Below, piece after piece: positions 1 to 10,600 of a DNA stretch of 64,000 nucleotides. Each line of letters begins with the position of its first letter. The first letter of the stretch is position 1. The translations under genes and the position numbers were made by a program. The stretch is taken from the NCBI RefSeq assembly GCF_016086655.4, contig NC_052140.2, positions 15,004,001 through 15,068,000 on the forward strand, given 5' to 3'. The notes under the pieces are model-generated. The model searched no databases, had not been told where the DNA came from, and was given only the letters and a program-made list of their open reading frames with translations. Origin of the DNA: Lepeophtheirus salmonis. Taxonomy: Eukaryota; Arthropoda; Copepoda; Siphonostomatoida; Caligidae.

Positions 1-498
1 ATTACCAACAATCTGACCAGTGACAATTTTATCTATGACACAAGGGAGTAAAGCGAATAGTTTCGTGATTCTACTTATTCAATAATCGCATCAGGATTCC
101 CTCCAGATTTCCTTTGTTTTTCATAACAATAACAAAAATTAAATTGCAATAATAATAAACGAATTTAAAAGACATATTATCTAGACTATAATACATAATA
201 TGGTCTAATAAAAGAGCTTTTATTAATTAAATGGAAGTAAAAGGAATGGTTGTCTTAATTGTCTCAATACCCTTTTACTTTGAGAACAACAACTACTACC
301 CCTAAGAATAATGGTTGATATTTTTGTAAAGGTATTATTTTAATACATATACAATATATATATTTATTCTCAATGTCCATAAAAAATGGCTGCCAATTTT
401 TTTTATTTTCTATCCCTTAAACAAGTACATACATACAATACAACCATTAAATGACTAAATGACTCATACTTTTTATGTGAGTGTGTTGGTAGTAGTAG
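1..498. other. AT-rich spacer
   Basis: No coding signature, inverted repeat or RNA gene was recognised. The stretch is AT-rich with short A and T runs. Confidence 0.5.
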
Positions 499-684
499 CT
501 GACTACACGAGTAGTCGTGGTGATATATAGATGTAATAAAGAAGAGTTAGGGACAACATCAATTAAAGAGGAAATTGAAGAAGGTTGCGTGAGAATGTGT
601 TGTAGAATTTACAGAGGTGGGCAGAAGTATTTACAACTTTTTGTTTCACCTGTAAATTCTGTATGTGGGATCTTCTTAAACTGA
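499..684 (+). other. Open frame of 61 codons without early ATG
   Basis: The frame after a TAG at 496 stays open to a TGA at 682. It is richer in charged residues and cysteine than the surrounding noise, with stretches such as IKEEIEEGCVRMCCRIYRGG. There is no ATG until about two thirds of the way in, so as a gene it would have to be an exon. No family was recognised, and no convincing splice sites were found at its edges. It may be chance. Confidence 0.12.
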
Positions 685-1136
685 CTTAACTTTGTTTGTT
701 TGTAAATGGGTAATTCCATGTCATATTAACTGAGATAAGTTTAAATTTAACCAAACTCTCTCCCAATTTTATGATTTATAGGACACAAGCTCAAATTCAT
801 GAGTAAATCAAAAAGTGACCAATTTCACCACTTTTTAAAAATATTTATTTATCTCTTACAAATTATTATAGATATCATTTCAAATATTCAAATTTGGAAT
901 AAATTTGTATAATTTATTTTGTGTGCCATGTTATACTTTCTTATGAATTCTAATGTATTTGTTTATGGCTGCTGGTTCATCCCCTGTTAGTGGCATCTCA
1001 TATGCACAGTGTACCTACAAAGATAGCCAAAAAATTGTGACAAAACTCTAAGGCTCCATAATTTCATTTTATTCATAATTGAGCAGAGGTTATATAACAT
1101 TAATAATTTGCAGGATCACTTCTAGACACTTTCTAC

Positions 1137-1285
1137 TCAATATGACCTCCATAAGCTTTAATTATGGTGTCCAGGCAACACCAGCAGATGGAAAGCACGC
1201 AAGTGACCTCGGTTGTGGTGAAGATGTTCATGTTATGCTTGATGGAGTGATTTATGTAGGTGAGGCTGTTGTTGTAGACTTATGA
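1137..1285 (-). pseudogene. Tc1/mariner (IS630-type) transposase C-terminal remnant
   Basis: On the minus strand the reading ends in LDTIIKAYGGHIE followed by a stop. This matches the usual last residues of IS630/Tc1-type transposases, a leucine-rich helix then a small-residue GGHIE tail. About 40 residues upstream are readable (INHSIKHNMNIFTTTEVTCV), then frame is lost. The catalytic core is not recognisable further upstream (1285-1500), where only a long minus-strand open frame without the family's motifs is seen. No terminal inverted repeats were paired. The open frames on both strands between 1079 and 1674 are treated as by-products of this remnant. Family assignment rests mainly on the tail. 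Confidence 0.4.
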
Positions 1286-1934
1286 ACCTCCCTCCTCATC
1301 ATAAATAGTAGGCGCAGGGACTGAAATATTGCTGTCGGAAGGTCATTTATCAGGCTTGAACTTCTTGTACACGTGAAATATGACGTGGAGCATAGTCCTG
1401 GTGGATTTTTCAGAACGGAGGGTACTGTAATACCAGCCACGGAAGAATATTCTCTTGAAAAAGGCTTTGATTTGACGTGGATAAAACCATACCCCACACA
1501 GTTTTGCTCTCAGTCTTCCAAATAAAGATCCATGAGGAGCGACTCAAAGTGATATACGATTTGTACAAGATGGAAAACGCTTATTCTAGAAATTGGGTTG
1601 CTCTGACTGCCATTGCAGTACTCTCTGGATACCAAATTCATATGGAAAAAAAAATGAAGCTATATAGATCTTAAGTTTTGTTAAATCACTTCTGCGGGAG
1701 TACACAGTTCTTATGGAATGGATAAACAACAGATAAACCAGCTATAAAAACATTTATATTAGTCCTCATAAGAAACATAGCTAAATACACTAAATAAATC
1801 ATATATTTTATTATTTAAATAACTATATATTTAAAAACATTTTGAAGAAATGAAATCATCTCTTAGGACGATAATGATGCATCATAAACAAGATAGTTTA
1901 AATGAATTAAATAAATAATATTATCATTTTGGGA

Positions 1935-2015
1935 GTTGTATTATTTGGCCGCAAGACAGCGCCACTCGTTGTCGCTTTGTTTACAAACTATTATAAGTAA
2001 ACAATGCTCATGTTC
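1935..2015 (+). repeat. Dispersed repeat, copy 1 (TGTATTATTTGGC family)
   Basis: Shares an ordered series of words with 8738-8815: TGTATTATTTGGC, a GCGCCAC/GTGCCAC block, a TTACAAAC block, TATAAGT and CAATGCTCAT/CAACACTCAT. The two copies are in the same orientation and about 75-80% alike by eye. No coding content or ends were identified. Confidence 0.45.
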
Positions 2016-2958
2016 TATTTTGATACATTTCTTTGATAAGTAGCACATTCTTTCTTATCAAAGTTTATTCCACTTAGTACTTTGCAAAAAATGATGCCCC
2101 TTTTCGTTCTGAGTTCATAAAACGTTTTCATGTGAGGTCAGCAATATTAATGTAAGCCATTTTGGGATCTTAAAGAACCAAATATTTGAAGAGTACAATT
2201 CTATTTTCATTCTTTTTTACTTTAATTGTTCAGATTGAATTGGACTGATTAAGTATTACTCCAGTTGACCTGGGAATAGTCTTTGAAGTCCATGCACATA
2301 ATGAATTTTTGCGTGGCAAGGAGCAATAATGTCGCAACTAGTTCAAGAGTATTTTTTGTCTAGTAAACGCGTATTTTTTCATTAAAATTAAAGGTAATGT
2401 TGAACTACCTTTGAGTATTTGGATGGCAAAATAAGACATTCCAATAAAAGGGCGTTAACATTTATTTCATATTCAAAATATATTTATCTAGCTTTTTAAT
2501 ATATATTAAAATTAAGAACCTAGCAATTTTCATTACTTAATAATTTTATTTTTTTCGACAATCATCTTTTTTTTCTTTGCTATCAAATCGTACTAAGGTA
2601 TTTTTTTCACTCTTAAGGAAATTTGATAAAGATTTAGTAAACTTTGAGTTTCGGGGAAAATGACCTGTATAACAATATTTGTCATAAGTCATTTTACCTA
2701 AAATTAAACTATGCAAATAGATAATTTTTTACTTTTCCTAATGTTGAGGTATTTTTAGTAAAAGTAAATAAATTTGAAGTATCAATAAGAAGTATTTTGT
2801 GTAGGTTAAATCTGAAAGCGGATCAGTTTGACCTAGTAAACGACACAAGTGGAAATAAAAATATCACTTATATAACACCCAGATTACATAGTCTTGAATT
2901 ATAGCAGAATTTGTCAATTTTAGTATTTGAAATGATCAACCAGGATCCCAAAAATATC
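2016..2958. other. AT-rich spacer
   Basis: No gene recognised. Around 2300-2390 there is a short resemblance (GAGCAATAATGTC) to 52420-52440, which could be a shared transposon leader, but it is too short to call. Confidence 0.4.
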
Positions 2959-3095
2959 GTCACCTTTAATTATTTCATAATCGGTGACGTCAAAGTATAG
3001 TCTATAATATGGAAAGTTAAATATTTATTTATAAACTAATAGTTGATATAACGTATTCACTGACGTCATAATTAGCATCATAATTAGAAGGTGAC
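2959..3095. repeat. 137-bp foldback element with TGACGTCA inner arms
   Basis: Two imperfect inverted arms of about 34 bases (2959-2992 and 3061-3095) surround a 68-base AT-rich centre. Both outer ends read GTCACC/GGTGAC and both inner ends carry the perfect palindrome TGACGTCA. This is the structure of a small foldback or MITE-like element. No open frame lies inside, and target duplication was not resolved. Confidence 0.5.
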
Positions 3096-5258
3096 ACCAT
3101 TTTAATGTCTCATAATTGATATTTTTACAATATAAAATGAACGAATTTTCAATATATCTTGTTTAAACTCCATCAAATGGCTTTTATAATAAAAAAAATT
3201 AACACATATATTGTTTACTAATTGATGCAAAAAAAAAAAAAAACTGTTATATTTTGATATAGTTATTTAGTAATATTCAATATAAAACCTAACGAAATGT
3301 CTGAATTGCATCGTTATTTTTTTATGCAGATCGATTAGGGACAAGAAAAGTTGGATAATGAACGAAACATATCTGTTTATTTCCATTTTGATATTTAATT
3401 TTTGTCGAGAACAAGGCAATAAAATTGTATAACGCAGTCATATCATATTTTTAAGACATATTAGGCTCTAATATTTCATAAAACTAGGTAATTGGGAATA
3501 ATTATTTTTTTGATAAATAGTAAGTTTTAAGTTATTTCATCTCTTGGACCCAATTTTGACATTCAATAGTGTACTATTTTCTTTAATATTAATGAAAAAA
3601 AAGAAGGTTAGTCGCCCAAAATGGCTGACATCAACAATGCTGACGTCACGTGAAGAATTTCTTTGTAAATGATGATATATATTCTGGGATCGGTCCAAGG
3701 ACTGATTTGCTTGACTCTAAACTAGAATTGAAGAATATAAGTACGCGGTTATTAATTTTTATTAAGCTTGAACATATAAGTGCTAGCCACATATCCCTTA
3801 ATTTAAACTTCAGTTTTTTTGTCTTTTCTTTGCTGTTGAACAGCTGAAAGGGCATAGTTAGATGATTTAGTTATAATAAAAGCCAAATAAGAGATTGTAC
3901 TAGGAAAAACAAATGTTATTTCGATCGGGCTGATGGGATATCAGTCTTTTTAGTTTGTTTTTTATAAGACCAATTCAAAACAAATAGTTTTTTGCAAGAT
4001 TAGATAAAGTAGAGTTACTCTATATATAATCACGGAACCTTTTAACCCTTATTTTCTTTTCTTTTTAAATTAAATAGTATTGGATATAATTAAGACTTTT
4101 ATTAAAGATATGTACATAGACTAATTTTCTACGTCTTTTCTTAGATAAGGTTCTTTTTTATTCTTAGGAGAATGATGATATAAATAAGTTCTATAAATAA
4201 TGGTGCTTCCTTGAAATCATTTCTTTAATATTACGACATCGTCTTACAAGGCATGTTTTTTTTTAGAGCTATAAAAATCAATTAACTTTTATTTTTTTGT
4301 ATTCTTTTTAATTCTGTACCATTTCACAAAAATGAAAAGAATTAATTATCATTCTTTTTAGTGAGTATGAATAGTAGAAATTTAAGCCTTTGTCGCATAT
4401 CCATACATTTTTCATTTATATAAATACATATTTACCTAAATGTTATTATTTGGAGTCAATCTGAGAGACTTTTTTTCGGTTTAGTTTATAGTGGTATATT
4501 ATATCTCTAAACCTTTCAGCCTCCAAAGAGAAAGAGAAAAAGTATTTAAATCAATTGATAGTTAGCCAATTCTTCCCAACTTAAAAGGCTAATTATAAAT
4601 AATGTTTGGGTAATGTTCACAGTACCTCAACAAGAGTTTATTCAAATTACACCAATCAACAACGTGCAATACACTGATGAGGGGAAAGAAGGCATTGGTC
4701 GTATTTCCTTATTCTTATAAACAATGAATGTTAATAACTCTTTAGCGCGTCGTTACATCTATTGTATCACACAACCTTTCATCCGAAATAAATAGAATAT
4801 AAAGCGGAAAATTAGGAATGTTCACAATAAAAAAAGATCTAATCAACGTTCAGAATACAGCTGATAGGAAAATAAACAGAAACATCTACATCATTCAACC
4901 AAATACAGTGGTCATTTATGTATACGTCAAGTAACGCCGTGCTAGATCCTTCAAAAGATTGACGATGACGTAAGTGGGTCATATCTATGATGATATAATT
5001 TAGCAAAAATTGTTCAACGAGAAGTATTTTGCGTTTAATTTGTACCTTGTCTTTAAGATTTTGGACGGTACCAGAAAAGGGGACACATGATTTTTTGAAC
5101 CGATAAGCCCCTACTAACTACTCACTGAATTTGAGTTTTTCTTTTGCTTTTTGGAAGAAAGATTTAGAGATAAGTACACTCAAGATTTATAAATAAATTT
5201 TATTGGAATAAATGTCAATAAAAATGAAAACTTTGATTGACTTATTATGAATATTTGC
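3096..5258. other. AT-rich spacer
   Basis: Only short overlapping open frames occur here (for example 3646-3855 on both strands), with no recognisable product. Poly-A and poly-T runs are frequent. Confidence 0.4.
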
Positions 5259-5510
5259 TCATTTAAAATTACAATTGTCCTCTTCAACACTTCCGTTGCG
5301 ATGCCCGTCCAGTCCATTTAGCTTTATGTTTGGCTGATAATTGACTAGATTGGGTTTTTTCATGTGACCTATCTTATGTATTCTTAGGATTGGACTACAT
5401 AAGAACTGTAGTCTTCCAGTTGACAATCGTTTGGACTCAACCTTTTTGGAATGATAAGGATTTCTTATTAGTACAGATCTGTCTATAACAACCAAATGAA
5501 CTTGGAGCAT
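5259..5510 (-). CDS. Unassigned 83-codon open frame
   Basis: Begins MLQVHLVVIDRSVLIRNPYH and ends GSVEEDNCNFK. Composition is more protein-like and higher in GC than the flanks, with basic and polar residues spread evenly. No domain, membrane segment or signal peptide was recognised. It lies about 190 bases from a transposase remnant, so it may be a fragment of a mobile element. Confidence that it is a translated gene is low. Confidence 0.15.
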   Translation of the reverse strand: MLQVHLVVIDRSVLIRNPYHSKKVESKRLSTGRLQFLCSPILRIHKIGHMKKPNLVNYQPNIKLNGLDGHRNGSVEEDNCNFK

Positions 5511-5694
5511 GAAGACTCATACTCGATTTCGACACAGCACCAGAAGGACTCGAATATACAGGTGCTATCCCTATTAACGCCAGTTTTTAACATTCTACAA
5601 AACTCTACATATCTCCCGTAAAAATAATTATAGACACTTGTAATTTTCGTAGTATATTAATTAATGTATATTGTTTAGATTTAAGGAATAGCCG

Positions 5695-6320
5695 TCAGAC
5701 GTGCAAATCTTTTTTCTAGGCGGCACAAGACACGGGCGTAAGATTGTACGACGTCATCCATCGGGATCTTGGTGAATACGTCAATGATGGAAGCTATGAG
5801 CGACTCTTTCTTTCTATTGGTGGAGGTACTCGTTATTGTTCATCTCTGCCACGCCCCTTATAAAAAAGTCCAGGGGATTAACATCTGGGGAGCTCGTTGC
5901 CATACGTCTTTGTTCCAGTAACAGGGAATGTTCTTGGAGAGCCCCTGCTGGGTCTTCTTCAAGGCGTTAGCAGGGGCACCGTATTGCTGGAAGACGTATG
6001 ACTCTCCAATGTCCACCTGATCTATCCAGGGCTCCTACACGTTCTTCAAGGCGTCAATGTAGACGTCAGTGTTCATTTTAATACTCGACTTGAAGACGTT
6101 GGGCGTGGGGAATAGCGTCCCCCCTATTTTTCACAACCCCAGGGCCATCGCAGTAGCCGGGAACATCGTCACCATCACAATTGGAACCTCTGAAGGGGCT
6201 GTGCAGGACCATTGACTGTTCTTTCTTTCATCTTTTCGTCCTACGAGAAGTTATTTTCGCCCGAGTAAAATATACGGATGTTCGGTGAAGGAGTACTGGT
6301 GAACTATTTGCACCGCCACT
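5695..6320 (-). pseudogene. IS630/Tc1-type transposase, DDE catalytic half, broken
   Basis: The minus strand encodes a decayed catalytic domain. In order it reads a block with IFYSGENNFS (the family's first D region, usually SDEK), NTDVYIDALKNV, then WIDQV. Next comes ESYVFQQYGAPANALKKTQ, where the second catalytic aspartate of the normal QQDGAPAH motif is Tyr and the following His is Asn. After that comes NIPCYWNKDVW, then in a shifted frame a SSPDVNPLDFF-like third block, and finally SLIASIIDVFTKIPMDDVVQ and a C-terminal stop near 5695. There are several stops and at least two frameshifts. The missing HTH half resembles what is preserved at 34141-34440. Inactive. Confidence 0.75.
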
Positions 6321-6741
6321 TTTTTGCCTCTACGAAGTGTGTAGGACTTATATCGCATATCTTTCTCCACCATTTCCCTCATCAAAAAGTACACTACCAC
6401 AATATTTCGAGCTATGATCCAAGAATATTATTGATGATATCGTCATGGAATTGATTAACGATATCTTCGCTTTGCAGGCCACTACGTATTTCCACTTCAC
6501 CCTCTTCCCATTAAATTCATCACAATCTCCCAACAACTTTGTCCAAGCTTGTTTGTAGTTCTTGATGGTGTTGTAGGGGATGTTGTTTTAGCAAAAGACT
6601 ATTGTATCCAGAATCAATTGATACAAAGTTGAGCCAGTACTGTAACTTACATGGAGTAGATATAGTCTCTTCTTTTACCTTTGTTAATAGCAATTGGCCA
6701 CTTATTCTTAGTCTATAATCGGATTGAATGAGAGTATTCAT
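6321..6741 (-). other. Two overlapping short frames upstream of the transposase remnant
   Basis: Minus-strand frames (MLGDCDEFNGKRVKWKYVVA and the neighbouring frame starting MNTLIQSDYRLRISG) overlap with an offset, as if one longer frame had suffered an indel. They sit directly 5' of the catalytic remnant but do not match the expected helix-turn-helix region. Product unknown. They may be an insertion or captured sequence. Confidence 0.2.
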
Positions 6742-7577
6742 TCTATTACCCTTAAATAAAAAGATAATACTGAAATTTTATGGATAGAATATGCATATGA
6801 GGAAGTAAAATACACTCTAGCCCTTTGCCATAATCAGGGATTTTAATTACAACCAATATAGCAATATATTTTTATTTGTCGGTATTAGGAACGTTTATGA
6901 CCATAGATCGTTATTCAAAAACAATGTTATAACGGTCTTGAACCCACCCATAGTTTTCAAACCGAATCGCAATACTAATAATAAATACTTATTTTTTAAC
7001 AAGTTATAAATAATATTTACATAGCTGTGTTAGAAAGAAGACACATGTACAAATTATCTGCTCTAAAATATTTTGATATATGTATACAATTTAAAAAAAA
7101 TGAATTTCATTACAAAATTCGTAAAACTATAATCATAATAATTTTAAATATACTTTTTTTTTGTACTACTCAAATATTTTTGTTATTTTTTGTACATATT
7201 GTGCCTTATCGTTATATGTATATAGAATAGAAGGTTTGACTCTACATGTATTAACATCATCAACTCTGACAAGACATTCTCCCTAAAAAAAAATAATAAT
7301 TTTTTTTATTGTTGAGATGATTATAAAATCCTCCCATATTTCGTCTTCTTGAAGCCTCATCCTCAAATTAGGGGTTTTCGAAAGGTCTGTCCTGTCAAAT
7401 CAAACAAGAACAACAAAAAATAAAAAGAATATGTACATTAGGGTGAGTCGTTTTGAAGGGAGTTTGATCAAACTTTTATATTCTTGAAATCAGGAGCATT
7501 TGGTCATATATATACAAATAGTTTAGGTAAAATGAGAACTCCTAGAAGTGTATTTCAGAGATTTCCCAAACTAATAA

Positions 7578-7941
7578 GCAGGGTTGTATAGCAAAACGTT
7601 TATTGTTAATTATTTGTAATTACCTCATTAATATAGGAAAGTTTAGTGATTATTTTTGATATTCTCGTTCATCCATCCTTTTTGCATAAGCAAACTATTA
7701 TAAACATTTCGTCATAATATCGTCATAAGTGAGTAATAATACAAAACAAAGCACATCTCAGATCTCCTAGATTCGATGAATCGCCTCACCAACAACTTCT
7801 CTGTGTCTACTGGGACCATCAGGAGGGCCGTGAAGGGCGACTTGGGATTGTGATCATACACAAGGAACCCATGTCCCCTTCTGACATAGGTTAATGAAGA
7901 CTAGGAGGCCCATGAGTCAACGTTTTGCTATCTAACCTAAT
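7578..7941 (+). mobile_element. 364-bp non-autonomous deletion derivative, IS630/Tc1 type
   Basis: Inverted ends read GGGTTGTATAGCAAAACGTT at 7581 and, on the other strand, AGGTTAGATAGCAAAACGTT ending near 7938. Just inside the left end the sequence matches the leader of the element at 34000-34140, including CATCCTTTTTGCAT and a TTTCGTCAT...CGTCATAAGTGAG block that precedes the transposase start there. The internal transposase is almost wholly deleted. The TA target site is not clean, in keeping with age. Confidence 0.6.
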
Positions 7942-8737
7942 TTATTCATCCCAATGTCTCAGCCATTTTTATAAAAAATATTTCAATAGAACAGAAGAAA
8001 AAATCAAATGATTAATAATTAATAGATCATAAAATAGCTGAAAACAATAAAAGAGGGGTTCACACTTCCTTGTTGAGATGTTTGTCTGCTTGTTCTGGAA
8101 TTCTTTGAACCAAGTTATTGGTTTCTTAAGAAGCTTCGTAAGATCGAGTTGTCAAGTAGGAATCATATACCTTCATTAAAATATCCAATTGATATAAAGT
8201 AAAAAGCCAAGTGATATTTCAGTAGCTTCAAAGGCCTCGTGCATCCCTCATTTTATTAATCATTATTGATTTTTTAATTAAAACTAATAAGTTTCTTGCT
8301 TTGACTTTCCTTGCCTCCTTCCATAGGTCAGAAAAAGAAAGTTTCCCTTCCTTTAATTTTAATTTTGCAAGGATTTTAGATACAAGATTCCCTAAATCTT
8401 TAGTCATTTAACACTCCGTATAAATATGAAGTTGCATTTCGATTTCACCACATTAAAAAGAACACAGCCATTTCTCCTTAGTTTTTTCAATTAAATAAAA
8501 TAGATTATTTTACCCCTGTTTGTTGGCCTGTTGGTCGTCAGGATTAGAGCAACAGTTCCAATTCGATTTTGATTAAACATTGTACGAAGATTGTATATGG
8601 CCACAATAAAAGGTTATTAAATATTGAACGAATATCATTACAAAATGTATAATTGACCATAACTTTGGAACAAATTGAGATACAAAAGGGGGAGGTTTAC
8701 CGATTCTAGTGTTTATTATGTAAATAATATCAGCAAT

Positions 8738-8815
8738 CAAGGGGCTGTATTATTTTGGCGCCAGAGGGTGCCACTTTGCTTACAAACAAATATAAGTGCA
8801 CAACACTCATACCTC
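8738..8815 (+). repeat. Dispersed repeat, copy 2 (TGTATTATTTTGGC family)
   Basis: Partner of 1935-2015, same orientation. The overlapping open frame at 8675-8974 reads through this repeat and is not regarded as a gene. Confidence 0.45.
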
Positions 8816-9599
8816 AATGGGAAACCTCCAATGTTTAATTGTCCTCAAATTTGGCAAGGAATAGTTTTTCATGGTATTGGATACTTTCGATTACACACCC
8901 ATCATCCATTTCTAAAACTCTGTTTTTCGACCCACTCTAATCTACATACATACATGAGAATGAGACGAATATAAGCAACATGCAAAGTTGGTTAACTACC
9001 CAAGAATAGCCATCATCTCTATATTATTTTCGTTTTTTTACCTACATGTATTTTAAATAGAGGGTTTTATGTATGTATGCGAGTTAAAATATTTATAAAA
9101 CAATTAATGTTTAAAATATGACCAAAAATGGTTATATTAAGCCTATCTACCATGCTTATAAAATATACATATAGCTATAAAGAGAACAGATTCAAAGCAA
9201 TAAAGAAACAAAATGTCGTCTTGTGTGTTGATCCTACGAAGGGTTGTATACAAGGCCGGTTGGATGGGGTGGAGGGGAGGGTATAGGAGGCACTTGCCTA
9301 GGCCATGTGCTTTTGAAAATTTTATTCCTTTAACCTCGGTCAAAAATATTATAAACCGAGGTAATTTTTTCGCCTCCGTTTTTATGTTCGTAAGGAATAC
9401 TACGGAAAAATTATCTTCTTATCTTGACAAAACTCTGTAGGAATATTTTTAATCTTTAAGAGTAAGAAGCCATTAAATTTTGAGTCCTCCAATTCATTTT
9501 TTTGCAGCAAGGTTTATTATGTTAAAAGTGGGGAACTATTAAATTTTGAAAAATAGAGATAATTTGTTTGTCTGTTTGTAAGCAAGTTCACAGGAAAAA

Positions 9600-9715
9600 T
9601 TAATAAATGGCTCGGATAAAACTTTATGGGACATTATGTATCTATTTTTGGTGGAGCAACAGCTAAAGTTGAACTATGCCTCATTGCCCTATGGAACCTT
9701 TCGAATTGACCACAA
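9600..9715 (-). repeat. Dispersed repeat with GCTCCACCAAAAAT core, inverted copy
   Basis: On the minus strand this reads GGTTCCATAGGGCAATGAGG, then a GTTGCTCCACCAAAAATAGA block. The same two blocks in the same order recur at 10505-10590 and 17895-17960 on the plus strand, so this is a multi-copy repeat. The minus-strand frame at 9634-9816 lies inside it and is not considered a gene. Confidence 0.45.
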
Positions 9716-9779
9716 CGTTTGTCGTTGAGTCTTTCTTTAGGTAGAGTATTGGTTAATATCATAAAGTAAAACAGAGGAG

Positions 9780-10440
9780 TCCCCAGGGGGTGCTGGAGGG
9801 GATTTAACCCCTCCAAAAATTATGAATTTTTCCCCCTGAAAAAAAAATTTAAATTTTTAAATTTTTTTTTCAAAAAATTGAATTGTTGGAATTCAAATTT
9901 TCAATTTTTTTTAAAGTTTAATATTTAAAACTTCTTGTTTTTAATTTTTTGGGAAAAAATTAATTTTCTGTAAATAGTTATTTATTTTAGGATTTTTTTT
10001 CCAAAAAAAATAATTTTCTGTAAATAGTTATGGATTTTAGCATTTTTTTTTTCCAAAAGTTTTATGTTTGAAATTCGATTTTACAAACTTTTTTCCAAAA
10101 AATTTAACTTTCTGAAAAAAGGTTAATTAATTCTAGAAAAAAAATTCAATTTTTCAATTTTTTTTCCCTAAAAAATTACATTTTTCAATTTTTTTTTCCC
10201 AAAAATTATTTTTCCTGTGGATAACTATAGATTTTTTTAATTTTTATTTAAAAATTTTATATGCAAAATATAATTTTCGAAATTATTTTTCCAAAAAATT
10301 TAATTTTTTAATATTTTTATCAAAAATATTAAAAATAATTGAATTTTTTTAGAAATTTTTTTATTTTTATATTTTTTTTGAGAAAATATCAAAAAACATG
10401 GCCCCCCCTCAAAAAAAAAAAAAAAAAAGTAATATAATCC
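9780..10440. repeat. Low-complexity T-rich array bounded by C-rich tracts
   Basis: Long alternation of T runs with A-rich spacers, repeatedly containing TTTTCTGTAAATAGTTAT and TTCCAAAAAA words at loose 50-70 base intervals. It is bounded on the left by CCCCTCC/GGGGGATTT-like sequence and on the right by a CCCCCC tract and a poly-A run. A related array in the opposite orientation lies at 53270-53740, also bordered by a G run. It looks like a minisatellite-bearing repeat rather than random AT-rich DNA. Confidence 0.5.
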
Positions 10441-10600
10441 TGCGTATGCCGCTGTAGAATGACTAAATCACACTCCAAAAAATCCACGAACCTCGATAGA
10501 AGCAAGAGGGAAGGGTTCATAGGAAAATGAAACATAATTCTTCTTGCTTTTGTAGCTCCACCCAAAATCGACCTAATATATATTCAAAGTAAAAGTCTAT
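10441..10600 (+). repeat. Dispersed repeat with GCTCCACCCAAAATCG core
   Basis: Carries GGGTTCATAGG then GTAGCTCCACCCAAAATCGA, matching 9600-9715 (inverted) and 17770-17990. Confidence 0.4.

Noticed and set aside
8675..8974. 99-codon plus-strand frame
   Set aside because: It runs through a dispersed repeat (8738-8815), and its remainder shows no family features.
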